A stretch of DNA of 64,000 nucleotides from an uncultured Candidatus Saccharibacteria bacterium (GTDB lineage Bacteria; Patescibacteriota; Saccharimonadia; Saccharimonadales; Saccharimonadaceae), in contig CAQOWG010000001.1 of the NCBI GenBank assembly GCA_948851665.1, positions 1 to 64,000 on the forward strand, in the 5' to 3' direction. The translations under genes and the position numbers were made by a program. Below are positions 28,899 to 36,944 of the stretch, piece by piece (the stretch's first letter is position 1; each line of letters starts with the position of its first letter). Under the pieces are notes generated by a model that was given only the letters and a program-made list of their open reading frames with translations, ran no database searches and was not told where the DNA came from.

Positions 28899-30748
28899 GA
28901 GTGTTTATGCTTATTTTGCGTTTTTGGCAAAGAGTTGGTGGAACTTTTTGTAATTTTGACACTTTTTGGCTGGTTTGGCAAGAAAAGATACCAGAACAGG
29001 GGTGGGAGAAGGTAGATGTGGAGGGCGTTGGGGAGACCGGCGAAGAATTGAAAGGAAATGAGGTAGGCGATGGCAAGGGAGATCAACAGAGGTATGGCTG
29101 GGTGAGCCCAGAGGGGGCTCTTGGGGCGTAAGATGAGATAGAAAGCAATCAGTAGGAGTATGGTGCCGAAAAGACCGGTTTCGAGGAGAAGGGAGATGGG
29201 CTGATTTTGGACAATTTCCTTGGGACTGGGGTTAGAGATGGGGTCAAATTCGTGCATGGCGATACCGGCGCCACCGAGACCGACGCCAAAGAGGATGGTG
29301 CGAGGATTTTGAGACCAGGTGGCAAGGGCAGAAGTACTAAGGCCGAGACGGACATTGGTGGATTCGGCAACATAGCCATCAAAGACTGGGTCAGCAGCAT
29401 CCGCTAGAGACGCGGTAGCACTCTCTGCACGCTCCCTGCGGGTGGCGTCCAGACCCGTGCCAGCTTGGTTGTCAGCGTCACTAGCGGACGTTCCTGTCCC
29501 CTCGTTAACGACCTGCTCGAAAGCTCCGCTAGCCTGCGAATTGGGCTGGGGGCGGAGATCGATGATGCCGAGGGAAAGTTGATGGATAGATTTGGTGACG
29601 GCGGAGGTAAAGGTCTCGGAGGTAGGACCGAAATGGGCGAACGTCCCCTGCAATCCGAGAGAGAGGAAGAAGGTGGTGACAGGGATAATAATGAGAACGG
29701 GGCGAAAAATGCGGCGGCGAAGGGCGAAGATAATTAAAATGACAAGGCCAAGGGCATAGGAATAGATGGCGCCACGAGAGAAAGTGAAGAAAAGTGTAGT
29801 AGAAAATAAAATGGCACAGATGACAAGGGCGGTTTTGACGGGAGTTTTGCGCAGGTGTGGAAAAGTGGTTGTGATTTGTTCGGGTTCTGCGAAACCGTCA
29901 GCGGGCGTCGGCTCGGTAGCCTGAGTAAGCTCGGCTACACTCGCACTCCTGCGCTGTTCGGGTTCTACGTGTTCGGTTTTGGAATTTTGTTCGGTTTTAT
30001 TGGGGTGAGACGGGATTTTGCTGGTGGCCTGGCAGAGGAGACAGAGGACGAGAAGAGTGGGAGCGAGGAGGAGATTACCCATAAATTGGGGTTCGATGGC
30101 GAAGCCGTTGGGGTGGGGGAAGCCGAAGGAGCGGTAGGTGCAACCGGCACAGAGGAGGGTGGTTTCACGGGAGAGGCCACAGGAGTCGAGTAGAGACTGT
30201 ATAAAGCAGAAGAGGCATACCACGGCGGTGCTGGCGAAGAAGGCCCTTATAGCCCAGATTTTGAGGCGAGAGGGGGGCTCTAGCAGTGGCGAGAGGCGAA
30301 TGATAGCGAAAACGGCAAAAATGACAAGCCAGAGGATGCCGACGGTGAGAATGGCACGAAGGGGGTTGGCGGACCAAAAAATGGAAGCGGAGACATAAAC
30401 TGGAAAAGAAAGGAGAATGAAAGACTTCAAGAGCTTTTTGCCCTGGCCGCTCCGGGGCGCTAGCCCAAGTCTTACTCCCTCACAAAAGACCTTGAAGCCC
30501 TTCTTTTCCCCCCTTGCCTTTTCCAGTCTATGACGCGCGTCCGAGTTTTTATATCTCCTAAAAAGAATTGCGAAATTGGTGAGGGAGATGAAGTCAAAAA
30601 GGATGAGCCAGATCAGCGGGAGGGAGAGTTCGAAATTCATGGAAGAATTGGCACCGAGGGAGATGATGGGATGATAGGAGAAAAAGAGGACGGCGGGGAG
30701 GGCGACGAGCAAGGCAAAATAGACTGCGCGGAGGAATTTATTAGGCAT
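28895..30748 (-). CDS. O-antigen ligase/polymerase (Wzy_C-type) membrane protein with inserted repeat peptides
   Basis: 617 aa from ATG 30748, which overlaps the upstream glycosyltransferase stop by 8 bp; the open frame extends further up only by chance. About ten to twelve membrane helices are visible. FSRGAIYSYALGL is the Wzy_C-type motif after a helix. Three loops carry extra peptides encoded by small repeats: 30424-30500 (GVRLGLAPRSGQGKK), about 29880-29960 (flanked by EPEQ repeats) and 29401-29487 (SDADNQAGTGLDATRRE). It probably polymerises or ligates lipid-linked glycan outside the membrane. Third gene of the 33565-28895 operon. Confidence 0.8.
   Translation of the reverse strand: MPNKFLRAVYFALLVALPAVLFFSYHPIISLGANSSMNFELSLPLIWLILFDFISLTNFAILFRRYKNSDARHRLEKARGEKKGFKVFCEGVRLGLAPRSGQGKKLLKSFILLSFPVYVSASIFWSANPLRAILTVGILWLVIFAVFAIIRLSPLLEPPSRLKIWAIRAFFASTAVVCLFCFIQSLLDSCGLSRETTLLCAGCTYRSFGFPHPNGFAIEPQFMGNLLLAPTLLVLCLLCQATSKIPSHPNKTEQNSKTEHVEPEQRRSASVAELTQATEPTPADGFAEPEQITTTFPHLRKTPVKTALVICAILFSTTLFFTFSRGAIYSYALGLVILIIFALRRRIFRPVLIIIPVTTFFLSLGLQGTFAHFGPTSETFTSAVTKSIHQLSLGIIDLRPQPNSQASGAFEQVVNEGTGTSASDADNQAGTGLDATRRERAESATASLADAADPVFDGYVAESTNVRLGLSTSALATWSQNPRTILFGVGLGGAGIAMHEFDPISNPSPKEIVQNQPISLLLETGLFGTILLLIAFYLILRPKSPLWAHPAIPLLISLAIAYLISFQFFAGLPNALHIYLLPPLFWYLFLPNQPKSVKITKSSTNSLPKTQNKHKHS
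29401..29487. repeat. 87-bp inverted-end insertion in the polymerase gene
   Basis: CCGCTAG (29401-29407) and CTAGCGG (29481-29487) bound an 87-bp, 29-codon segment rich in Ala, Asp, Arg and Thr codons within an outer loop. The length keeps the frame. Family membership with 6523-6594 is uncertain. Confidence 0.5.
30424..30500. repeat. Palindromic element in frame in the polymerase gene (copy C)
   Basis: Ends CTTCAAGAGCTTTTTG and ACAAAAGACCTTGAAG are near inverted repeats. The core GCCGCTCCGGGGCGC and the CCCAAGTCTTA stretch resembles the copies at 6523 and 21884. The encoded LGLAPRSGQGKK parallels KDLAPRPGASSKK in TylF. Confidence 0.65.
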
Positions 30749-32141
30749 TTTGGGCGTCCTTGGGGAGAGGGTCGGCAGAAAGTTTAGGGGTTGGAGCTGG
30801 TTTTGGGGTGGTTGTTTCAAGAGTAGAGGTGGGTTTTGGAACGGGATTTTTGAGGGCCTGATCGATGAAAGCGGTGATTCCCTCGCGGAACTTGCTGGCG
30901 TCGAAAGGTTCAGCTGAGGCGGCGATTTTTTGACGATTGAAGTGGTGGCCTGGGAAATCTTGGAGAGCGGTGACGAGTGAATCGACGGTTTGTTCGCGGA
31001 AAAAGAGGCCGTTTTCGCCAAGATGCACAAAATCGCGACTACCACCATCAACAAAGGCAATCACCGGGCAACCGGCGGCTAAGGCCTCGACTGGAGCGAT
31101 ACCAAAAGGTTCGAGGCTCGGAAAAATGAAGGCACGAGCAGCTTGGAAACGCTCGGCGAGCTGATCAGAGGTGAGCCAAGGAAGAAACTCGACATGGCTG
31201 GTGTCGCGGGCGGGGACATTGGCAGCAAGCTGCTGGAGTTTTTTGTGCTCGGGGCCGTCACCAATCACTTGCAGAGGAAGACCGAGGCGATTGCAAGCGG
31301 AAATAGCGAGATCAACACGCTTCCAGGTAACCTGGCGACAAGAAATGACAAAAGGATGATTTTCGCGGGGTTGGTCAATGGAGCACTGGTCTTGAGACTG
31401 AGTTTTATTGGAGTTTTCCACAGGATTTTGCACATAGTTATGCACAGGTTTTTCCACAGGTTTTGAGGAGTTTTCCACAGGTTTAACAGGGGTAGAGGTG
31501 GATTTAGAGAACTTTTGGACGTCGACAGGCGGATAGATGATAGTAGCGTCACGGTGGTAGTATTTTTTGATTTGTTCGGCGGCGTAGCTAGAAATAGTGA
31601 CGAAGTAATCGGGCTGCTGAGAAGCGGCGAAATCAGCCTTACGGAGAGGCTTGACGAGAAGTCGGAAGAAAAATTTGACGATAGGATTCAAAAAACCGAA
31701 GCCGGGGTTTTTGAGATAGCGATCGTAAGACTGCCAATAATACTGCGTGGGTACATGGCAATAACAGATGTGAGTGGTATGGGGCTGGTCGGGGAGCAAA
31801 ACTTCGTATTTCCCTTTCTGGGTGGCAGTGCGATAAGGTTTTGGCTGAGTGCGGACGGATTTGGCTTCGGCGCCAGTGACAGAGATGACGAGGTCATAGT
31901 GGCTAAGGTCAAGATGCGAAAAATAGCGCTGGCGCAAAGGACCGAGGATACGGCGAAAAGCGGTGGGAAAAAGGTTGAGCCAGCTGGTCTTGACAGTGGC
32001 GTCTTTGAACCAGTCGATGCGCTTTGGGCGGTACTGGGAGGTGTAAATAGGCGCATCAGGGTAGAGATGATGAAGCTCGAGGAGGACTTTTTCGGCGCCA
32101 CCTTTTTCGGTGAGCCAATCACAGACGAGGGCAACTTTCAT
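30741..32141 (-). CDS. Glycosyltransferase family 4 protein with a DnaA-box-rich linker
   Basis: 466 aa. The N-terminal VALVCDWLTEKGGAEKVLLE and C-terminal SLEPFGIAPVEALAAGCPVIAF are GT-B fold hallmarks of GT4. A non-conserved linker of about 45 aa (VKPVENSSKPVEKPVH..) sits between the two Rossmann domains. It is encoded by DNA packed with TTTTCCACA 9-mers (31414-31479). The start overlaps the sugar-transferase stop by 4 bp (ATGA) and the end overlaps the polymerase start by 8 bp. It probably adds the second or a later sugar. A Pro-rich tail of about 35 aa is present. Confidence 0.88.
   Translation of the reverse strand: MKVALVCDWLTEKGGAEKVLLELHHLYPDAPIYTSQYRPKRIDWFKDATVKTSWLNLFPTAFRRILGPLRQRYFSHLDLSHYDLVISVTGAEAKSVRTQPKPYRTATQKGKYEVLLPDQPHTTHICYCHVPTQYYWQSYDRYLKNPGFGFLNPIVKFFFRLLVKPLRKADFAASQQPDYFVTISSYAAEQIKKYYHRDATIIYPPVDVQKFSKSTSTPVKPVENSSKPVEKPVHNYVQNPVENSNKTQSQDQCSIDQPRENHPFVISCRQVTWKRVDLAISACNRLGLPLQVIGDGPEHKKLQQLAANVPARDTSHVEFLPWLTSDQLAERFQAARAFIFPSLEPFGIAPVEALAAGCPVIAFVDGGSRDFVHLGENGLFFREQTVDSLVTALQDFPGHHFNRQKIAASAEPFDASKFREGITAFIDQALKNPVPKPTSTLETTTPKPAPTPKLSADPLPKDAQNA
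31414..31479. other. Cluster of five DnaA-box-like 9-mers inside a coding gene
   Basis: TTTTCCACA at 31414, 31450 and 31471; TTTTGCACA at 31426; TTATGCACA (exact DnaA-box consensus) at 31438. All have one orientation, within 66 bp, about 30 kb from the dnaA origin. Confidence 0.7.
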
Positions 32142-33565
32142 TTTGCCCCTTTCCTGAGTAATACTGCACCAATAGTACGTAGGAGGATGCGAAAATCAAG
32201 CCAAAGGCTCCAGTTTTGAATGTAATAGATATCAAGGGCGCGGCGTTCGGAAAAAGAGATGTCGCGGCGGCCGGAAACTTGGGCGAGGCCGGTGAGACCC
32301 GATTTGACCGAAAGAAGCAGGGAGCGGTCGCCATAGTGACGCAATTCACCGGGCACAAGGGCGCGGGGACCGACGAGGGAGATATCGCCACGTAAGACAT
32401 TGAAAAGTTGGGGGAGTTCATCAAGTGAAGTAGCACGCAAAAACCGGCCAACTTTAGTGACACGGGGGTCGTTTTTGATCTGATCGCCACCGTCACGATA
32501 TTTTTTGATCAAGTTTGACTTGCCCATTTTAGTGAAGGCTTCCTCGGGGGAAATGCCACAATATTCGGGGCGCATGGAGCGGAATTTGTAAATTTTGAAA
32601 CGACGATTATAGCGAGAGAGGCGAGTTTCGGCATAGATAGCTGGGGCATGGGGATCAGCGATTTTCTCGGCAATCCAAATAATAGCCATGGGGATGGCAG
32701 CAATGAGAAAAAGAATCGAGCCAAAGATGAGATCAGTGCAACGCTTGGCGAAACGGGCGCTGCCGGCAAGGGGCGTGACGGGGACAAAGATAGTGGGCGT
32801 ACTGCCAATGAGCTCGATTTCGCCCATTTGTGAAGAAAGATCGGCGCTTGATGGGACGTAATAATAGAGGAGGTGGTGGTTGAGGGCTTGGCGATAAACG
32901 TATTCTGAGCTCTTAGAATCAGTTTGGAAAATGGCGTCGGGGCGAGTTTTCTTGAGGGCTTCTTTTAGCGAAGGGTATTGTTTCTTTCGGAGGTCAGTAG
33001 GGATATACTTGGCACCAGCGACAATGCCGGCAAGCGAAAAACCGGATTCGGGATAGGCAGCGATGTAATTGGCGATAGATTCGGTGCTTTTGTTGTTGCC
33101 GATGATAATGGCGCGCAGGGCGGCTCTATGGCTATGCTTGAGAGCAAAATTACGAATAAAACGAACAAGACCGCGGAAAAGGCAAAGGAGTAGGAAGCAG
33201 GCGACAGCGGAATAGATGGCCATAACACGGACTGGGAAGAGGTCGAGTTCGAAAAAGAAATCAATGGAGATAATCGTCATCATGCCGATGAGTGAAGCGC
33301 AAAAAAGGCGTGCGACTTCCGTCCAACGGCTGCGGCGCAGGAAGACGGACTTATTATAGAGTCCGAAACAAGCCAGAATAACTACGTAAATTGGGATAAG
33401 CGAGAGCATAGTGAGGACGAAACGACCGGGGTCGGCGGTGAAGTAGAAGGGGCGCTGATCGAGGTGGGTGCGCATGAAATAGGCCACTAAAAAGGAGAGG
33501 ACGATAGAGAGCGCGTCCCCCAAAATGAGGAAAACGTGGAAGACCACACCAAAATCCCGTTTCAT
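32138..33565 (-). CDS. Polyprenyl-phosphate sugar-1-phosphate transferase (WbaP/CpsE type)
   Basis: 475 aa. Four to five N-terminal helices are followed by a CoA-binding-like cytoplasmic domain ([15 protein letters not shown]). Then comes the bacterial sugar transferase domain ([60 protein letters not shown]). It starts glycan assembly by moving hexose-1-phosphate from a UDP-sugar onto undecaprenyl phosphate. TATAAT (33572-33577) is 6 nt before ATG 33565, so it is leaderless. First gene of the operon that continues to 28895. Confidence 0.93.
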   Translation of the reverse strand: MKRDFGVVFHVFLILGDALSIVLSFLVAYFMRTHLDQRPFYFTADPGRFVLTMLSLIPIYVVILACFGLYNKSVFLRRSRWTEVARLFCASLIGMMTIISIDFFFELDLFPVRVMAIYSAVACFLLLCLFRGLVRFIRNFALKHSHRAALRAIIIGNNKSTESIANYIAAYPESGFSLAGIVAGAKYIPTDLRKKQYPSLKEALKKTRPDAIFQTDSKSSEYVYRQALNHHLLYYYVPSSADLSSQMGEIELIGSTPTIFVPVTPLAGSARFAKRCTDLIFGSILFLIAAIPMAIIWIAEKIADPHAPAIYAETRLSRYNRRFKIYKFRSMRPEYCGISPEEAFTKMGKSNLIKKYRDGGDQIKNDPRVTKVGRFLRATSLDELPQLFNVLRGDISLVGPRALVPGELRHYGDRSLLLSVKSGLTGLAQVSGRRDISFSERRALDIYYIQNWSLWLDFRILLRTIGAVLLRKGAK

Positions 33566-33804
33566 AGGTTTATTATATCATAATACCCTAGAGATGGCTC
33601 GCTTTGACGCAGCTTTTAATTTTCACGTAAGGGTGCCACTCTCAAAATGCTCCCCTTCGGGGTGGCATTTTGGACCGTGACAGCCCAATGCATTACGAGA
33701 AAATCAAAATCTTTGCCAAAGCGAGGATTTCTAGAATGGTTAATGTAAAACCATGGAATTCGCTAAAATTTGTTAATGAAATGGTTTGTGTGGTTATTTT
33801 ACCT

Positions 33805-34089
33805 CTATTGTTGAATGGTTGAACTTGTAACAGCGTTACAAGTTGCCCCGCAGCGCAGAGCAAAGCCGGCGCCACGGAAAGTGTTACGCTGGGCGACGAC
33901 ATTACCGGTCCACGTACCCAGGTAGCGCCCGTAGATAGCGGAACCAGCCGTAGTAGACCACCAGAAGCCAGCCGTCGTACGCGAAGCGAGGTGGCCGTAG
34001 GAACGGTCGTAGTAGCCAGTACGCAGGAACTGGAGAGGCCAATAGTTAAACAGTCCGGAAGGCATGAAACAGAGTTTCACGCCCAGCAA
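33805..34089 (-). pseudogene. Orphan variable cassette 3 of the FISUMP-like domain
   Basis: It reads NYWPLQFLRTGYYDRSYG, RTTAGFWWSTTAGS and FRGAGFALRC (end near 33850). The apparent start MLGVKLCF is encoded by the hairpin insertion 34052-34134, and a TGA lies just before. It has no promoter or ribosome site. Variable codons include TAC, GAC, CAC, GCT, TTC and ACT where cassettes 1 and 2 have other codons with the same third-base class. 33566-33804 carries an AAAATGC/GCATTTT hairpin around 33640 and no gene. Confidence 0.7.
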
Positions 34090-34134
34090 GCAATTTCATT
34101 GCTTGCTCCCATCTAAAAAGCTGGATCCCGGACT
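34052..34134. repeat. 83-bp multi-hairpin insertion in cassette 3
   Basis: AGTCCGG and CCGGACT ends, with the same inner GCATGAAAC and AGCAAGCAAT hairpins as 26863-26947. The third hairpin has decayed. Confidence 0.8.
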
Positions 34135-34211
34135 GGGCATTAATATGGTTGTAGTTGGGGGCAGCACGCTTCGTCGGGACATTGCGTGGAAAAGATGCTA
34201 TAATGGAGGCT

Positions 34212-35213
34212 ATGAAGATTTTGGTGACTGGTGGAACGGGATATATTGGCTCACATACAGTGGTGGAGCTGATTCAAAGTGGGCACGAGGTGGAGATTTT
34301 GGATAATCTTTACAATTCGGACGCTGGCGTTCTTTTGAAAATTGCGGAACTTGCGGGGGTGGAGCCGAAGTTTTATGAGGTGGACTTAAGAGATAAAACG
34401 GCACTCAAACAGGTTATGCGAGACGGGGGATACGAAGCAGTAATCCATTTTGCGGGGCTCAAAGCAGTGGCGGAATCAGTAGAGAATCCGCTCACATATT
34501 ATGAGAACAACGTGGGCGGCACCGTGAATTTGCTGGAAGCGATGGAAGAATTTGGGGTGAGGAAGCTAATTTTCTCAAGTTCGGCGACGGTTTATGGCGA
34601 TCAGGAGGCTCCGTTTGTAGAAACGATGGAGACGGGGCGAGCTATTGCTAATCCCTATGGGCGAACAAAATACATGATTGAGGAGATTATCAAAGATCTT
34701 TGCAAAGCGGATGAGGGATTTGAGGCGACGATTCTGAGGTATTTCAATCCGATTGGGGCGCACGAATCAGGACTCATCGGCGAAGAGCCAAAAGGTATAC
34801 CGAATAATCTGATGCCGATTATTATGAAGGTTGCGACTGGAGAAATGGCGGAATTATTGGTTTGCGGCGATGATTACGAAACGACGGACGGGAGTGCAGA
34901 GCGAGATTATATTCATGTGATGGATTTGGCACAGGGGCATGTAGCGGCCATTGCAAAAATGCAGCCAGGAGTGACAGTTTACAATTTGGGTACGGGGAGA
35001 GGGGTGAGTGTGCTGGAAATGGTGAAAGCGTTTGAAAAGGTGAGTGGTTCTCCGCTAACGTATAAGATAGTGGGGCGAAGAGCGGGTGACTTGGCGGTGG
35101 TGTATGCTGACGCAAGCAAAGCAGAGCGAGAATTGGGGTGGAAAGCGACACGCACGGTTGATGAAGCAATGCGAGATACGTTGAAGTTTTTGGGGCTTTC
35201 GGCTCGGGATTAG
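34212..35213 (+). CDS. galE: UDP-glucose 4-epimerase
   Basis: 333 aa from ATG 34212, 7 nt after TATAAT (34199-34204), with GGAGG between the two; the frame extends upstream by chance. VTGGTGYIGSHTV is the NAD-binding loop, and YGRTK gives the YxxxK catalytic pair. NPYGRTK and ERDYIHVMDLAQGHVAA are characteristic of GalE. It interconverts UDP-glucose and UDP-galactose, feeding the Glf mutase at 42792. Nothing on the same strand follows closely. Confidence 0.95.
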   Translation: MKILVTGGTGYIGSHTVVELIQSGHEVEILDNLYNSDAGVLLKIAELAGVEPKFYEVDLRDKTALKQVMRDGGYEAVIHFAGLKAVAESVENPLTYYENNVGGTVNLLEAMEEFGVRKLIFSSSATVYGDQEAPFVETMETGRAIANPYGRTKYMIEEIIKDLCKADEGFEATILRYFNPIGAHESGLIGEEPKGIPNNLMPIIMKVATGEMAELLVCGDDYETTDGSAERDYIHVMDLAQGHVAAIAKMQPGVTVYNLGTGRGVSVLEMVKAFEKVSGSPLTYKIVGRRAGDLAVVYADASKAERELGWKATRTVDEAMRDTLKFLGLSARD

Positions 35214-35231
35214 TTTGAGTTTGGTTCCGGC

Positions 35232-35292
35232 TTGACAAGAAAGCATAAGTGTGATAAGATAGAGGTAGATAGCCGCTCTTGTACGGGAGCGG
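35232..35292 (+). promoter_or_regulatory. Promoter and hairpin without gene (possible small RNA)
   Basis: TTGACA (35232-35237), 17-bp spacer containing AAGCATAAG, TAAGAT (35255-35260), then CCGCTC/GAGCGG (35273-35292). The next gene in this direction is absent, so a transcript would run antisense to the 3' end of the ABC ATPase gene. Confidence 0.5.
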
Positions 35293-35337
35293 ACGGGATT
35301 ATATTGCTTTTTCTGCGGTTATTTGCCGTGGTTTGGA

Positions 35338-36120
35338 TTACTGCTCGAAAAGTTTGGTGTAGGCTTTGGTGACTTCTTCCGGGGTGCCGGAAACAGCGAT
35401 CTTTCCCTGCTCGAGCATGATGGCGCGGTCACAGAACTGAAGGACGTTTTCCATGGAGTGAGTGACTAGGATGACGGTTTGTTTGCCATGGAGAGAGGCA
35501 AAATAATCGTTACATTTTTTCTGGAAGGCAGCGTCGCCGACAGCGAGAACTTCATCGAGGATGAGAATATCACCCTTGGCGCGGATGGCAATGGAGAAAG
35601 CAAGGCGAACTTGCATACCAGAAGAATAATTTTTGAGTTTTTGGTCCATAAAATCTTCAAGTTCGGCGAATTTGACGATATCATCATACATGGCGGTGAT
35701 TTCGGAGTTACTGAAGCCAAGCATGGCACCATTGAGATAGACGTTTTCGCGACCAGTGAGCTCCATGTTGAAGCCGACACCAAGTTCGATGAAGGGGATG
35801 AGATTGCCATTGACGACGACTTGACCGCTGCTGGGGTAGTAGACGCCGGCGAGGATTTTGAGAAGGGTGGATTTGCCGGAGCCGTTGCGACCAACAATGC
35901 CGACAAATTCACCTTTTTTGATGTCGAAGCTAATGTCACTTAAGACCTGCTGGTCGCGGTAGCCCTTGATACCACGAAGACGGTTGAAGATAGCTTGCTT
36001 GAGGCCCCAGGAACGTTCGGTGGGAAGACGGAAAGATTTAGAAAGATGACTGACAGAGATAGCGATGTCGCTCCCCTTGTCGTGGGATTCAATACGGGTA
36101 CCGATGATACGCTCGCTCAT
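35338..36120 (-). CDS. ABC transporter ATPase for polysaccharide export (Wzt/TagH type)
   Basis: 260 aa. GIVGRNGSGKSTLLKILAG is Walker A, NYSSGMQVRLAFSIAI the altered signature typical of Wzt/TagH, and DILILDEVLAVGD Walker B. It lacks the C-terminal carbohydrate-binding domain found in some Wzt proteins. The start abuts the permease stop (36121). With the permease it would export lipid-linked glycan. Its presence beside a separate flippase (39310) suggests two glycans or two export routes. Confidence 0.93.
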   Translation of the reverse strand: MSERIIGTRIESHDKGSDIAISVSHLSKSFRLPTERSWGLKQAIFNRLRGIKGYRDQQVLSDISFDIKKGEFVGIVGRNGSGKSTLLKILAGVYYPSSGQVVVNGNLIPFIELGVGFNMELTGRENVYLNGAMLGFSNSEITAMYDDIVKFAELEDFMDQKLKNYSSGMQVRLAFSIAIRAKGDILILDEVLAVGDAAFQKKCNDYFASLHGKQTVILVTHSMENVLQFCDRAIMLEQGKIAVSGTPEEVTKAYTKLFEQ

Positions 36121-36930
36121 TTAGATTTCCTCCGCGAAGAAGCGCGATTTGCGCCGGAAAATTAGTGCGCCAATAATAAAGACAGAAAGGGCGAGAAGGA
36201 TGGCGAAGACTTGGCCCCAAGGACCGTTGAGGCTGAGATTGGTGACACTAGTGTCAGTGATGAGGCTCCAGCGAGCGTCTTGGATGACTTGAGCGATTGG
36301 ATTGAGTAGGAGAACGCGAGCAGCGAGCATACTGGTGGAAGCAACCATAGAGACGGGGTAGATGATGGGGACGGCATAGAAAAGAGCCTGGAGAAAGACC
36401 TCCCAGATAGAACTGATGTCGCGATATTTGACGTTGATGGAACCGAGAAGAAGAGCGATACCGAGAGCGAAGAGGTAGAGTTCGAGTAAAAGGAGCGGCA
36501 CAAGGAGCCAACTCCAGGACGGAGTGACGCCGTTGATGAGGGCGAAAATGACGACAACGACGAGGTTGATGCAGACATTGATGACGGCGGTGAGGGTGGC
36601 AGAGACTGTGATGATATACTTGGGAAAACTGATTTTGCGGATGAGGTCGCCGCGGGTGATGATGGCTTGGATACCTTGATTAGTACATTCAGTGAAGAAA
36701 CTCCAGAGAACGGTGCCGAGTAGGAGATAGACGGGGTAATGCGGGATATCATTACCGAAGCGCAGGAGCTGAGCAAAAACGATGTAAAGAATTGCGAAGA
36801 GCAAGAGTGGGCGCAATAAAGCCCAAAGATAGCCAAGGGCGGAACCCTGATAACGGAGTTTGAAGTCGGTTTTAGTGAGTTCTTGTAAGAGGACGCGGTT
36901 GCGTTTGTTCCAGAACTGGGGGATTTTCAT
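36121..36930 (-). CDS. ABC-2 type permease for polysaccharide export (Wzm/TagG type)
   Basis: 269 aa, six hydrophobic spans. LTKTDFKLRYQGSALGYLWALLRPL is the N-terminal amphipathic segment of the ABC-2 polysaccharide family, and NPIAQVIQDARWSL a later hallmark. ATG 36930 follows TATAAT by 6 nt in a 14-bp intergenic space shared with the divergent gene at 36945. It pairs with the ATPase at 35338-36120. Confidence 0.92.
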   Translation of the reverse strand: MKIPQFWNKRNRVLLQELTKTDFKLRYQGSALGYLWALLRPLLLFAILYIVFAQLLRFGNDIPHYPVYLLLGTVLWSFFTECTNQGIQAIITRGDLIRKISFPKYIITVSATLTAVINVCINLVVVVIFALINGVTPSWSWLLVPLLLLELYLFALGIALLLGSINVKYRDISSIWEVFLQALFYAVPIIYPVSMVASTSMLAARVLLLNPIAQVIQDARWSLITDTSVTNLSLNGPWGQVFAILLALSVFIIGALIFRRKSRFFAEEI

Positions 36931-36944
36931 GCTATAATTATACC
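36931..36944. promoter_or_regulatory. 14-bp bidirectional -10 region between divergent leaderless genes
   Basis: TATAATTATA gives TATAAT on plus (36933-36938) and on minus (36937-36942), overlapping by two bases. Each lies 6 nt from its ATG (36945 plus, 36930 minus). Any -35 elements must lie inside the neighbouring coding sequences; none is strong. Confidence 0.75.

Noticed and set aside
29465..29737. Plus-strand open frames across the polysaccharide genes (e.g. 29465-29737, 39295-39972)
   Set aside because: They are high-Glu/Asp/Gly antisense frames of strong minus-strand genes, with no ribosome sites.
30749..31060. N-terminal extension of the polymerase gene to 31060
   Set aside because: It lies inside the upstream glycosyltransferase in another frame and is low-complexity Ser/Pro. 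ATG 30748 with an 8-bp overlap fits the operon pattern.
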